Source: Planctomycetota bacterium (GTDB lineage: Bacteria; Planctomycetota; UBA8742; UBA2392). Taken from it: DNA of 49,441 nucleotides. The DNA is taken from contig JAHBYA010000020.1 in NCBI GenBank assembly GCA_019636195.1, positions 1 through 49,441 on the forward strand. The letters run 5' to 3'. Below, piece by piece: positions 39,549 through 48,542 of this stretch (its first letter is position 1; every line of letters starts with the position of its first letter). A model generated the notes under the pieces. That model saw only the letters and a list, made by a program, of their open reading frames with translations, ran no database searches and was not told the origin of the DNA. Position numbers and translations under genes: made by a program.

Positions 39549-42431
39549 CTACCCGTCCGAAAGCACCACGTCGGGGCGGTTGGTGCGGAAACGCGCGCGC
39601 CATGGCGGCGTGACATTGGGACAGCCCGTAAGGCTGAGCTGCTTCAGCGCGCTCAGCTTGAAGACGTGGTCCATCGCGTCGTCGGCAAGGTCAGGACAGT
39701 CATTGAACGCCAGCAGTTCCAGCCCGCCAAGGCTGTTCACCAGCTCGCCGATCAGCAGGTCCGCCACGCCGGGGCAGCGGTGCAGGCGCAAGCCGCGCAG
39801 CGACTTCGCCGCCCCCAGGGCTTCAAAAGCGCGATCGTCCAGCCCGTGGACCTGGTACAAGCCCAGGTCTTCAAGGGCGGCGACTTCGCTGATTGCCTTG
39901 AACTCGTCGGGCGTGAACTTTGCCGGCCCGGCGTCGCCGATCCCGAACACCAGGTACAGGCGCTTGAGCGTCTTGACCTTGGCCAGACCGCGCATCTGCT
40001 TGGCGTTTACGTTGTTGCTGATCTCGACGCGCAGCTCAACCAACGACTTCATCTTGGCGATTTCAGTGAAAATGCGCCCGTCCAGTCGCTGGCTGGAATT
40101 GATGTGCAGCACTTCAATGTTCTTCAGCGTCGCCGCCCACTGCACCACGTCGTACTGCGAGTCACGAAAGCCAAGGCAGCGCAGGTTCCGGAACTTCTTC
40201 ATCGCCGACGCTTCGGCCCCGACCGGCTCATACTGGAACAGCAGGGCGCGCGTGCCCTCCGGCATCAGGTCAAGGTCACTGATCTGCCGGGCCGTCAGCC
40301 AGCGCGGCGTGCGCGAAAGCGGCGGCCCCGGGCCCTTGCTGACTTCAATGCGCGCAACCGCCAGCTTTGCCCGCAACTCCGCAAGCGGCTCTTCCAGCAG
40401 CGGCGAAATGCCCTGCATGCTCAGCCAGTTCAAGGCGGCCAGCGCGCCCAGCGCCGCCACGCGCTCCGGCGTGAAGCCGGTCATGCCTTCAAGGTCCAGT
40501 ACGTTCAGGTTCAGAAGCGCCGACAGGTGCGGCAGGCAGGCGGCTGTCAAACCGTCGCACTGGCCGAGGTACAGCCGGCGCAGCTCTTTCAAGCCTGACA
40601 GCGACTTGATGCCTTCATTGCCGATGTAGTGGCAGCCGCGCAGATTCAGCGTTTCAAGCTTGCCGCACTTCTTGATCTCTTTGAGCGTCGCGTCAGTGAT
40701 GTCGGTGTGAACCAGGTTCAAAGATTTCAAGTTCGAGTTGATGAAGCGCCTGGCCACCACGTCGTCTATGCCGTAGCACGCGCGCAGGTCAAGCTCGGTC
40801 AGCGGCATGCGCACCAGCGGTATCGCAATTGCATCACGCACCAGCTCAAACTGCAGGGTCAACGAGCGCAGCGCCAGCTCATTGAACACCTCAAAGTCCT
40901 TCCACAGGTACACACCGGCTGCCGTCAGGCGCAGCTTTCGCAGCTTGGGAAACTGGCGCAACTGGTCCGGCTGGACGCTGGCGCGCGTCGGGTAGCTTTC
41001 ACCGAAGTCCAGCTCAAGTGCCTCAAGCGGGCAGGCCGCGACACCGGCCAGCATCGCGTCAATGACGCCGCAGCGGTACAACCCGAGCCGCTTGAGCGGC
41101 AGCGCGCCCCACAACGCGAAGTCGCGCGGCAGCGGCGCGTACATCACCAGCACAAGCTCTTCCAGCCGCGTCATGCCGGCGATGAGGTCGGGCAGGTTGG
41201 CAGCGCGCGGCTGGTCAAGGCGCAGGCGCCTCAGTTTCTTGAAGCGCTTGAGCTCTTCGGCCCCGGCGTCGTTGCTGATGAAGTTGACCCACAGCGCCTC
41301 GGTTGTGTCCGGCAGGGCGGATAACTCGCCGCCTGAGGTAATGATGTTGCCGAAGTCGCCCTCAATCGCGATGCGCGAGGCCTCCGGCAGGTCGCGTGTC
41401 GCGTCCGGACGGTCGTCGCTCCAGGGGGCGGTCACGACGAAGCAATCCGGGTTCTTCTGCTGGAAGCGCTTGATCGCTTCGTTGGAAAACCCGCAATTGC
41501 TGGCCGACAGGCTGCTCAAGCCCACGCCCGCCAGCGCATCCAGCGCCGGGTCTTTGAGCTGCTTGCAATCATTGATGATCAGGCCCTTGAGAGCGCGCGC
41601 CTTTGCCAGCGCCTTGATGCCTTCGTCGTCAAAGCCTGCGCACCCCGGCATGTCCAGCATGCGCAGCTTCGGCATGGAGGCCAACGACGCAAGGCCCGCA
41701 TTCCCGATCGCGCTGTTCGGGATGTGCAGCGAAGCCAGCTCAGGCGCTGATTTGATGGCCGCCGCGTGCTCGTCGCCGAACTTGCACTCGGGCGCAACGC
41801 GCAGCATCGTGACCGCACGGGTAATGTGCTGCAGAAAGCCGGGTGCAAACACGGCGACCCGCAGGTCGAGCAAGCGCAGCCCCGTCATGCCGGCCAGCGG
41901 CGCGAAGTCCGGGCTGCCGTTCAGCTTGCCAATGCCGATATCCAGCATGCTTACCTGCGGCAGCGCCCCCAGCCCGCTGCACAGGCCGGGCCCGGCCTCG
42001 GTGAAGATCAAGCGCACGTTGCCAAGGCCGCTGGATTTCGCAAACGCCGCCAGGAACGCGCCGTCCACGCCGGTCGCGAACTCAAGCGTTAGCTGCTTCA
42101 GGCTCACGAGCGCCCCCAGCGCCCGCAGTGCTTCATCGTTGATATCGCGCCATGCGCGCAGAGTGAGGTACTGCAGGGTGGTGATCGTCGCCAGTTGCGT
42201 CACGCCTTTTGCGCCCAGCCGCGTGACGTGCGCTGTCAGGTTCGTGAGCGCCTTGAACTCAAGTACTTTGGCCATGTCCTCATCGCGCAGCGGCAGGCGG
42301 TCACTGACGCTTAGGCTGGTGGCCTTGCGGTTGGCGGTTGCCCAGCCGGCTTCCTCAACGATAAACACAGCGTCATCGGCCTGCGCGCACAACGGCGCGC
42401 ACAGCAACGCAACCAGCAGCAGATAGCGCAT
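39549..42431 (-). CDS. Large secreted leucine-rich-repeat protein
   Basis: 960 residues. The N-terminus (RYLLLVALLCAPLCAQAD) is a signal peptide. About 25 or more leucine-rich repeats of 22-26 residues fill two blocks (about 50-310 and 360-950), many of the cysteine-containing GALA/F-box-LRR kind (LKSLNLVHTDITDATLKEI, LETLNLRGCHYIGNEGIKSL, LKQLSLTGCPNV). The blocks are separated by a stretch near 320-360. LRRs bind proteins, and secreted ones are frequent in Planctomycetota. No enzyme domain or anchor was seen. AAGGA precedes the ATG. Partner and role are unknown. Confidence 0.88.
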   Translation of the reverse strand: MRYLLLVALLCAPLCAQADDAVFIVEEAGWATANRKATSLSVSDRLPLRDEDMAKVLEFKALTNLTAHVTRLGAKGVTQLATITTLQYLTLRAWRDINDEALRALGALVSLKQLTLEFATGVDGAFLAAFAKSSGLGNVRLIFTEAGPGLCSGLGALPQVSMLDIGIGKLNGSPDFAPLAGMTGLRLLDLRVAVFAPGFLQHITRAVTMLRVAPECKFGDEHAAAIKSAPELASLHIPNSAIGNAGLASLASMPKLRMLDMPGCAGFDDEGIKALAKARALKGLIINDCKQLKDPALDALAGVGLSSLSASNCGFSNEAIKRFQQKNPDCFVVTAPWSDDRPDATRDLPEASRIAIEGDFGNIITSGGELSALPDTTEALWVNFISNDAGAEELKRFKKLRRLRLDQPRAANLPDLIAGMTRLEELVLVMYAPLPRDFALWGALPLKRLGLYRCGVIDAMLAGVAACPLEALELDFGESYPTRASVQPDQLRQFPKLRKLRLTAAGVYLWKDFEVFNELALRSLTLQFELVRDAIAIPLVRMPLTELDLRACYGIDDVVARRFINSNLKSLNLVHTDITDATLKEIKKCGKLETLNLRGCHYIGNEGIKSLSGLKELRRLYLGQCDGLTAACLPHLSALLNLNVLDLEGMTGFTPERVAALGALAALNWLSMQGISPLLEEPLAELRAKLAVARIEVSKGPGPPLSRTPRWLTARQISDLDLMPEGTRALLFQYEPVGAEASAMKKFRNLRCLGFRDSQYDVVQWAATLKNIEVLHINSSQRLDGRIFTEIAKMKSLVELRVEISNNVNAKQMRGLAKVKTLKRLYLVFGIGDAGPAKFTPDEFKAISEVAALEDLGLYQVHGLDDRAFEALGAAKSLRGLRLHRCPGVADLLIGELVNSLGGLELLAFNDCPDLADDAMDHVFKLSALKQLSLTGCPNVTPPWRARFRTNRPDVVLSDG

Positions 42432-42518
42432 GTTTTGTCCTTGCGGCCTGACCCCGGGGAAGGACAGTCATTCTAAGTCGGCGCCATGCCGAATGACACT
42501 GTTTGCCGCGCAACCCGC

Positions 42519-42547
42519 TTCCCATAAGGCCGTGACTATGTTGTAAT
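42519..42547 (+). promoter_or_regulatory. Predicted nadA promoter
   Basis: TTCCCA (42519-42524) and TGTAAT (42542-42547), spacing 17, 43 bases before the nadA ATG. Confidence 0.4.
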
Positions 42548-42560
42548 GACAGTGTGAATT

Positions 42561-42577
42561 GGACACGAAGGGTGTCC
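42561..42577 (+). other. Small hairpin just before the nadA ribosome site
   Basis: GGACAC-GAAGG-GTGTCC, a perfect 6-bp stem ending one base before GAGGAG (42579-42584). It could tune nadA translation or be a repressor site. Confidence 0.35.
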
Positions 42578-42590
42578 CGAGGAGTGTGCC

Positions 42591-43670
42591 ATGGCCGGCG
42601 TAATGCAAAGCCCCATCCGTGTTGAAGACGACGAGGCCCGTAACATTGAGCGCATCCGCGAGCTGAAGGCCGAATACGGCGACAGCCTGATCGTGCTGGC
42701 CCACCACTACCAGCGCCTTGGCGTACACGCCTGCGGCGACATCACCGGCGACAGCTACCACCTGTGCAAAGCCGCCGCCAACACTGAAAAGGCGCGTCAC
42801 ATCGTGTTTTGCGGCGTGCGCTTCATGGTGACCAGCGCCGCAACCCTGTGCCGCCCTGACCAGGTGGTCTATCACCCCGACCGCAACGCCGGCTGCCCCA
42901 TGGCCGACATGGCCAACCTGCCGCAGGTACGCACAAGCTGGCTGGAGCTGGGCGAGTTCGTGAACACCGCCAGGGTCGTGCCGGTCGTGTACATGAACAG
43001 CGACCTTGACCTCAAGTCCTTCTGCGGCGAGCGCGGCGGCATTGTCTGCACCAGCAGCAACGCCGGCAAAGTCTTTGACTGGTGCTTTGAACGCGGCGAG
43101 CGCATTTTCTTTTTCCCCGACGAACACCTCGGCCGCAACACCGCCAACAAGTACGGCATACCCCGCGACCAGATTGTGCTGTGGGACCCCAGACTGCCCA
43201 ACGGCGGCCTGAGCGCGCAACAGATCACGCACAGCAAGGTGATTCTCTGGAAGGGATACTGCCACGTTCACACCCGCTTTTCCGTCGAGATGATTGAAAA
43301 GGCCCGCGCCGAACACCCCGGCATCAAGGTCATCGTCCACCCCGAATGCATCGAGCAGGTGGTGGCGGCGGCCGACTATTCGGGCAGCACCGGCTTTATC
43401 CAGGATTATGTCGTCAACCGCATGCGGCCCGGCGACAAGGTGGCCATCGGCACCGAAGTGAACATGATTCACCGCCTGAGTGTCCAGCACCCCGACCGCC
43501 TTGTGATTCCGCTGGTGCGCAGCCTGTGCCCCAACATGTTCAAGATCAGCACCGGCGACCTGCGCGATTGCCTTGAGAACCTTGAAACCTGGGAGCCTGT
43601 GCGCCCCGACCCCGCCGAAATGCGCCACGCCAAGGTTGCGCTGGACAACATGCTGGCATGCGCCGGGTAG
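42591..43670 (+). CDS. nadA: Quinolinate synthase NadA
   Basis: 359 residues. NadA condenses iminoaspartate with dihydroxyacetone phosphate to give quinolinate for NAD, using a 4Fe-4S cluster. The three cluster cysteines are in their usual settings: C102 (NAGCPMAD), C153 (VCTSSN) and C313 (LCPNM). Substrate-binding motifs include LAHHYQ and the IVHPEC segment. GAGGAG six bases before ATG 42591 supports the start. Neither nadB nor nadC is in the window, so the pathway is split in this genome. A weak promoter and a small hairpin precede it. Confidence 0.97.
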   Translation: MAGVMQSPIRVEDDEARNIERIRELKAEYGDSLIVLAHHYQRLGVHACGDITGDSYHLCKAAANTEKARHIVFCGVRFMVTSAATLCRPDQVVYHPDRNAGCPMADMANLPQVRTSWLELGEFVNTARVVPVVYMNSDLDLKSFCGERGGIVCTSSNAGKVFDWCFERGERIFFFPDEHLGRNTANKYGIPRDQIVLWDPRLPNGGLSAQQITHSKVILWKGYCHVHTRFSVEMIEKARAEHPGIKVIVHPECIEQVVAAADYSGSTGFIQDYVVNRMRPGDKVAIGTEVNMIHRLSVQHPDRLVIPLVRSLCPNMFKISTGDLRDCLENLETWEPVRPDPAEMRHAKVALDNMLACAG

Positions 43671-43768
43671 CCCCTTTGTGCTTTCCTTAATCCGGCGCCG
43701 GAATAATGTGTGGTCTTTTGATGTTTGGCTGACGTGGCGCTTTTGCCCAAATACGCTAGGAGATTGTC

Positions 43769-44092
43769 ATGGCTGGACCGGACACACTTGAGGCCAACGC
43801 CTCGAACTTTGAGAAACTGACCTCTGGTGTCTCGCTGGTGGACTTCACGGCCACGTGGTGCGGCCCCTGCCAGGTGCTTGGCCCGATCGTTGACAGGCTT
43901 GCCACCGAGTTCAAGGGCAAGGTCAGCGTCGCCAAGCTGGACATCGACAAGAACCCCGAGATTGCGGCGAGCTTTGGCGTGATGGGCGTGCCCACTCTGA
44001 TCTTCTTCAAGAACGGTGAAGTCGTGGATCAGCACGTCGGCCTTCTGAATGAAGACGCGCTGCGCAAGAAGCTGAACAACATCGCCAAGTAG
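43769..44092 (+). CDS. trxA: Thioredoxin
   Basis: 107 residues, a single thioredoxin fold without a signal peptide, so cytosolic. The active site is WCGPC (C31, C34), and the cis-Pro is in GVMGVPTLIFFKNG. Thioredoxin reduces disulfides in ribonucleotide reductase, peroxiredoxins and others. TAGGAG lies just before the ATG. It is 98 bases after nadA with a small hairpin between, so it may have its own promoter. It ends at a strong hairpin shared with the convergent outer-membrane gene. Confidence 0.97.
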   Translation: MAGPDTLEANASNFEKLTSGVSLVDFTATWCGPCQVLGPIVDRLATEFKGKVSVAKLDIDKNPEIAASFGVMGVPTLIFFKNGEVVDQHVGLLNEDALRKKLNNIAK

Positions 44093-44110
44093 ATCACCTG
44101 CCAATCCACC

Positions 44111-44134
44111 GGGCGAAGGCACACGCCTTCGCCC
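44111..44134. terminator. Shared terminator of thioredoxin and outer-membrane gene
   Basis: Perfect 10-bp stem GGGCGAAGGC/GCCTTCGCCC with loop ACAC between convergent stop codons. Confidence 0.75.
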
Positions 44135-44138
44135 GCTG

Positions 44139-45839
44139 CTATTTGGAGGGTGCCTTGGCCGGCGCGGGTTTGGACCCGGCCGGAGTCTTGGTCTTCGGCG
44201 CCTTGGGCGAAACGTCAGGCTTGGGCTCGCCGCCGCCCCACGAAAAGTGCAGGCCGATTTGCGCGCTTACGCCGGCGCGCTGCGGCACCGGCTCATAGTC
44301 GTCGCTGGTGCCGAAGTTGCGCGTCTCAAGGCCCATGTGCGCGCCAAGGTCAAGACGAAACACCCACAGCCGGAAGCCAAGGCCCGCAGTCAACACGAAG
44401 GACTCCTGCGTGTCGCCGATGTTTGTGAACCCACCGACTCGCAACCCAAAGCCGAAGATGCCGAAGTCAGGCTCAAACGCGATCGCGCCGCGCACAAACT
44501 GCTGGTGATATGTGGGCATGATGTCGCTGGCTGTGCGGTTAAGGTCCATCTCAAGCGCGAAAGAGAGCGGCAAGCCGGCATCGTAAAAGGCCACATAGCT
44601 GACCCCGGCCCGGAACTGCGGGTCAAATCGGATCAGCCGGGGTTCGCCCGCGGCGCTGGGCTTCCAGCGGAACTCGGGCCCGTTGATGTTGCGCCCGGCA
44701 ATGCTGATCGCCAGCGTGTCCCACGGCGTGATCGTTACGCCAAGGTCAAAGCCCACATTGAAGCGCGCCGCGTCAGCATCCAGCCGGTACGCGTCAGCGA
44801 CCTTGTTGCCAAGGCGATTCAGGGTGTCTTCCACACCGTTCTTGTTCATGTCCTGAATGCGCAAAAGTTCACTGAATACATACGCCTGCATCAGGCGCAC
44901 TGTCGCCCCCACCGAAAGCAGGTCCGAAATCCCGACAATCGGCAGCGCAAATCCATAGCTGAACCCGATTTCGTACCAGGCAATGCCGCGGATTACGAAG
45001 CCCGAGTTGTTGCCTTCCAGCGGGTTGGCCCCGCTTTCAAGGCTCTGGCCCGTGCCGTTCAGCGTGTTGATCAGAAAGTCCAGCAGCACACTGCCGGCCT
45101 TGCCCTTCAGGTTCACGCCGCCGTCTTCCGCCCACTTGGCCAGCGCATCGGCGCTGGCTGCGCTGTAGCCGGCGGCCTGCAAGTCGGCACTGAACTGCTG
45201 GCCGGCCGGGGTGCTGGGCGTCGCAGACCCGCCGCTGTTGATGATCGCTTCACCGATCAGTTGCTCCCACCCGGCCGCTGCTTCGTCGGTCAGGCGATAG
45301 CCGCGCAAGCTGTCCAGGTCAACGTACGGTGACGCGGCCGCAATGTTGAAGCCGCCGACGTAGGCCGAAAGCCCGTCGCGCGGCAACAGCAGGTTGCCCC
45401 AGCGCGCACCGATGCCCGCCCCCGCCGTGGTGTAGAGGCCGTCGCCGTTGAACGTGCTGAGTTTGTCCAGCCGGTCAATCACGCGCATGGCAAAGATCAG
45501 GTCGTCTGACTCAATGCCGCCGCCGGATTCAAACGCGCCGTCTTTGAAGCGGTCAAACAGGTCGTTGGCGAACTTCACGGTATCGAACATCCAGCGGTAG
45601 CTCTGGCCCTGCAAACCGGCGCTGAAGTGGGCGGGGATGTCGAATTGCAGCTCGGTGATGTCCGGCTCCCAGGGCCGCCTTGCGGCGTTGGCCGGGTTGT
45701 AGTACGCGCCCGTGGCCCCGCGGCCCAGGCTTACGCCGGTACCGCCGCGGCTCATGACCGGGGTATTGAACTCGACCCACTCTTCGGCGCAAAGCGGCAA
45801 CGCAAGCAGGCACACGGCGAACAGCAGGCGCGGGAACAT
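44139..45839 (-). CDS. Outer-membrane beta-barrel protein, TraF/FadL-like
   Basis: 566 residues. A signal peptide (FPRLLFAVCLLALPLCAEE) leads to SRGGTGVSLGRGATGAYYNP, the start typical of the TraF-like and FadL/PorV-like barrel families. The rest has alternating strands (GFDLGVTITPWDTLAISIAG, FGLRVGGFTNIGD) and ends with a Pro/Lys-rich tail of about 40 residues outside the barrel. It may carry hydrophobic compounds or serve as a surface-export anchor. No conjugation genes are near, so the TraF name refers to fold only. Its ribosome site GAGGAG overlaps the stop codon of the gene upstream, which makes them an operon. Confidence 0.78.
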   Translation of the reverse strand: MFPRLLFAVCLLALPLCAEEWVEFNTPVMSRGGTGVSLGRGATGAYYNPANAARRPWEPDITELQFDIPAHFSAGLQGQSYRWMFDTVKFANDLFDRFKDGAFESGGGIESDDLIFAMRVIDRLDKLSTFNGDGLYTTAGAGIGARWGNLLLPRDGLSAYVGGFNIAAASPYVDLDSLRGYRLTDEAAAGWEQLIGEAIINSGGSATPSTPAGQQFSADLQAAGYSAASADALAKWAEDGGVNLKGKAGSVLLDFLINTLNGTGQSLESGANPLEGNNSGFVIRGIAWYEIGFSYGFALPIVGISDLLSVGATVRLMQAYVFSELLRIQDMNKNGVEDTLNRLGNKVADAYRLDADAARFNVGFDLGVTITPWDTLAISIAGRNINGPEFRWKPSAAGEPRLIRFDPQFRAGVSYVAFYDAGLPLSFALEMDLNRTASDIMPTYHQQFVRGAIAFEPDFGIFGFGLRVGGFTNIGDTQESFVLTAGLGFRLWVFRLDLGAHMGLETRNFGTSDDYEPVPQRAGVSAQIGLHFSWGGGEPKPDVSPKAPKTKTPAGSKPAPAKAPSK

Positions 45840-45848
45840 GCGGGCTCC

Positions 45849-46259
45849 TCAGGCGGCGTCGCCGTAAAGCGGCGACAGCACGCGGTCTTCGTCCACGAAC
45901 AGGTCAACGCCGGCCCCAACCAGCACTGCGATCGCATCGCTGGGGCGGGCATCCACGCGTACCTCGCCGTCAGCGGTCTGGATTACAAGGTTGGCATAGT
46001 AGGTGTGGTCTTTCAGGTCCGTGATCTCGACGGCCTTGACCGTGCCGCCCATGCCCGCGATCACGTTGTCCAGCAAGTCGTGTGTAAGCGGGCGCGGGTG
46101 CACTTGTTTGCGCGCGCGGCGGTAAATCGCCACCGCCTCGGACTCGCCGATCTCGATCGTGAAGTGCCGGTCACCGCCGACTTCTTTCAGGATGATCTTC
46201 TGCGAAGGCTGGGTTTCAGCCAGCACAATCCGCGCAAGCGCAAACGGAACCATTGCCAT
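45849..46259 (-). CDS. Bifunctional nuclease-family (DUF151) protein
   Basis: 136 residues. The family core is visible: FTIEIGESEAVAIYRRARKQ, then RPLTHDLLDNVIAG and the C-terminal VRVDARPSDAIAVLVGAGVD. These proteins are found in Thermotoga, cyanobacteria and plants; some have DNase and RNase activity, and their role is not settled. It is transcribed with the outer-membrane protein (9-base gap). A second in-frame ATG lies two codons on. A -10 box six bases before the ATG suggests a leaderless transcript. Confidence 0.9.
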   Translation of the reverse strand: MAMVPFALARIVLAETQPSQKIILKEVGGDRHFTIEIGESEAVAIYRRARKQVHPRPLTHDLLDNVIAGMGGTVKAVEITDLKDHTYYANLVIQTADGEVRVDARPSDAIAVLVGAGVDLFVDEDRVLSPLYGDAA

Positions 46260-46265
46260 GCGCGC

Positions 46266-46271
46266 ATTCTA
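46266..46271 (-). promoter_or_regulatory. -10 box for leaderless DUF151 gene
   Basis: TAGAAT on the minus strand, six bases before ATG 46259, with TTTCCA 16 bases further up. It has the same shape as the clpS promoter. Confidence 0.5.
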
Positions 46272-46336
46272 GCGGATACCGCGCCGTTGGAAAGTCGGGT
46301 CTGGCGGGCACGCGCCGGCTCCGCCAAACTGTTGTG

Positions 46337-48094
46337 ATGCAGGACAATCGGGTCGAAACGCTGAAGCAGCGCCTGCGAAGGCTGTTCGACGTCGCCATCG
46401 GCGGCGCGCTGGCGTTTGCGGTGATTTTCGGCGTTTCGCTGGCGGCCCCCGGCGGCATCGGTTATGTGGTGTGGCTGTCGGTGCTGGGGTTTGTGCTGCT
46501 GGTGGTGGGACTGACCTGGCTCATTTCGCGGCGCATCACGCGCGTAGAAACCGAAGTGCGCCGTGAGGGCCGCACCGGCGAACTGCTGCGCGGCGAGATC
46601 GCCCGCCGCGAAAAGGCTGAAGCAGCGCTGGTCGCTGAAGAACTGTTCCCCTTCTACAACCCCGGCCCCGTACTGCGCTTTGACCGCAGCGGCCATGTCA
46701 CGAAGTACAACCCCGCCGCCAGCGAATTGATCGGACGCGAGCGCCTTGTGGTCGCGACGCTGCTTGAACTGGTGCCCGGCACCACACGGCAGGAGATCGC
46801 GGACTGCATTGAGCGCGGAGTCATTGAGCCGCGTGAAGTGCAGTGGGGCGACCGCTGGTTTTTGTGCCACTTCCGCGGCGTGCCCGAAATGGACACAGGT
46901 ATGCTGTACGCCAGCGATGTCACGCCCATGAAGCAGGCCGAGATTGAAGTGCGCGGCGCCGAGATTCGCGCCCGCGCCATCCTTGACGGCGCCGCCGACG
47001 CAATCTTCATCGTGGTGGCGGGCGGCATTGTGCAGGCGGCAAACCCCGCCACAGAGCGGCTGTTCGGGTGGCCGCTTGAAGAAATCATCGGTCGCGAAGT
47101 TGATCTGCTGCTGCCCGACCTGTTCGAGAACCGCGGCGGGGACCGGCTGGAACTGCTGATCCACTACGCGCGCAGACGCCGGACCGGGCCGGTGGACCGT
47201 GTGTTCAAGGCGCGCCGCCGCAACGGTGAGACGTTTCCGGCCCAGCTCACGATCAGCGCCTACGAAGTCGAAGGCAGCGTGCGTTGCAGTTGCATCGTGC
47301 GCGACGTGTCCGAGCGCGTGGAAGCCGAAGAGCTGCGCCAGGCGCAATCCGAGAAACTGCGCGAGCAGTACGTGCAGATGAAACAGCTTGTGGCGGAACT
47401 CGACGAATTCAATTACGTCGCCAGCCATGACCTGCAGGAACCGCTGCGCACAATGAGCACATACTGCGGGCTGCTGAAGAAGGACCTGGGCGAGAACCCA
47501 CCAAGGCGGGCGGTCGAAGACATGCAGGCGATCCTGGACGCCAGCCTGCGCATGCAGCGGCTGATCACTGACCTGCTGGAGTACTCGCGTTCAGGCCATC
47601 GCGATCTCAAGCTTGAAGTGGTTGACCTGGCCCGCGTCATGCAGCGTGTGAAAGGCGACCTGATGGCGCGCCTTGAAGAAACCGGGGGCAGCATTGAATG
47701 GAACGGCCTGCCCGTCGTGCGCGGAGACGACATGCAACTGGGTCGCGTGTTGCAGAATTTGGTCGCCAACGGCCTGAAATTCCGGCGGCCCGGGGTGCCC
47801 CCGCTCGTACAAATCACAGCGGTGCAGGACGGGGCCAACGTCCGCCTGACCGTGCAGGACAACGGCATCGGCATTGAAGAAAAGCACCTGGACCAGGTGT
47901 TCAAGCCCTTCAAGCGGCTGCACGGCATCGGCAAGTATGAAGGGTCTGGCATCGGGCTGTCGATTTGCCGTAAGATCATAGAAAGGCACGGGGGCGCCAT
48001 TGAGGTCGCTTCGGAGCCCGGGGTCGGCAGCCGATTCACCGTGACACTGCCGGCAATGAAAGGAAGCGCCGATGGCGGCAACCAGCACGCCTGA
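46337..48094 (+). CDS. Membrane PAS sensor histidine kinase
   Basis: 585 residues. Two membrane helices (18-37 and 43-63) with almost no periplasmic loop are followed by two PAS domains (about 102-200 and 212-330), a coiled coil, the dimerisation domain with phosphoacceptor H364 (ASHDLQEPLRTM), and an ATPase domain with N-box (LVANGLKF), DNGIGIEE and GSGIGLSICRKI. The HDLQEPL form is that of phytochrome-like kinases. Without a large outer loop, the signal is probably cytosolic or in the membrane. The gene overlaps the response regulator by 23 bases. ATG 46337 has no ribosome site. Confidence 0.92.
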   Translation: MQDNRVETLKQRLRRLFDVAIGGALAFAVIFGVSLAAPGGIGYVVWLSVLGFVLLVVGLTWLISRRITRVETEVRREGRTGELLRGEIARREKAEAALVAEELFPFYNPGPVLRFDRSGHVTKYNPAASELIGRERLVVATLLELVPGTTRQEIADCIERGVIEPREVQWGDRWFLCHFRGVPEMDTGMLYASDVTPMKQAEIEVRGAEIRARAILDGAADAIFIVVAGGIVQAANPATERLFGWPLEEIIGREVDLLLPDLFENRGGDRLELLIHYARRRRTGPVDRVFKARRRNGETFPAQLTISAYEVEGSVRCSCIVRDVSERVEAEELRQAQSEKLREQYVQMKQLVAELDEFNYVASHDLQEPLRTMSTYCGLLKKDLGENPPRRAVEDMQAILDASLRMQRLITDLLEYSRSGHRDLKLEVVDLARVMQRVKGDLMARLEETGGSIEWNGLPVVRGDDMQLGRVLQNLVANGLKFRRPGVPPLVQITAVQDGANVRLTVQDNGIGIEEKHLDQVFKPFKRLHGIGKYEGSGIGLSICRKIIERHGGAIEVASEPGVGSRFTVTLPAMKGSADGGNQHA

Positions 48095-48521
48095 AACCCG
48101 ACCCTTCACCATATTGCTGGTGGAGGACAGCCCCGTGCAGCAGGCGCTGACCCGCCGCGCCATGGAGGACTCGACACTTGAGGCCGACCTGCGCGTCGTT
48201 GATGACGGCGAAGCCGCGCTGCAGTACCTGCGCGGCGAAGGCGAGTTCGCCGGTGCGCCAAGGCCCGACATCATCCTGCTTGACCTCAACATGCCGCGCA
48301 TGGACGGCCACACCATGCTCGAGAAACTGCGCAGTGACCCCAAGCTCGCGGGCATCCCCGTCACTGTGCTCACCACCAGCACAGCCGACGCCGACGTCAG
48401 CGCCAGCTACGCCCGCGGCGCCAACGCCTTCGTCACCAAGCCCGCCGAGTACGAAAAGTTTGTTGAATTGCTGAGTGCGCTGGGTCAGTTCTGGGCCCAC
48501 TTCGTCCGCCGCCCAGGCTGA
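48072..48521 (+). CDS. Single-domain response regulator (Rcp1-like)
   Basis: 149 residues, a receiver domain only. It has the acidic pair VED (18-19), phosphoacceptor D71 (LLDLNMPRMDG), a Thr switch (TVLTTST) and Lys in FVTKP. There is no DNA-binding domain, so it signals through protein contact, as in Rcp1 partners of phytochrome-like kinases. Overlap by 23 bases with the kinase gene shows coupling. AAAGGA precedes the ATG. Confidence 0.95.
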   Translation: MAATSTPETRPFTILLVEDSPVQQALTRRAMEDSTLEADLRVVDDGEAALQYLRGEGEFAGAPRPDIILLDLNMPRMDGHTMLEKLRSDPKLAGIPVTVLTTSTADADVSASYARGANAFVTKPAEYEKFVELLSALGQFWAHFVRRPG

Positions 48522-48542
48522 TCTGCACCACAACCATTCCGG

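Noticed and set aside
43700..43768. Possible promoter TTGATG before thioredoxin
   Set aside because: No -10 at a suitable distance.
44139..45839. Conjugation system from the TraF-like name
   Set aside because: No other transfer gene is present; the similarity is to the barrel family only.
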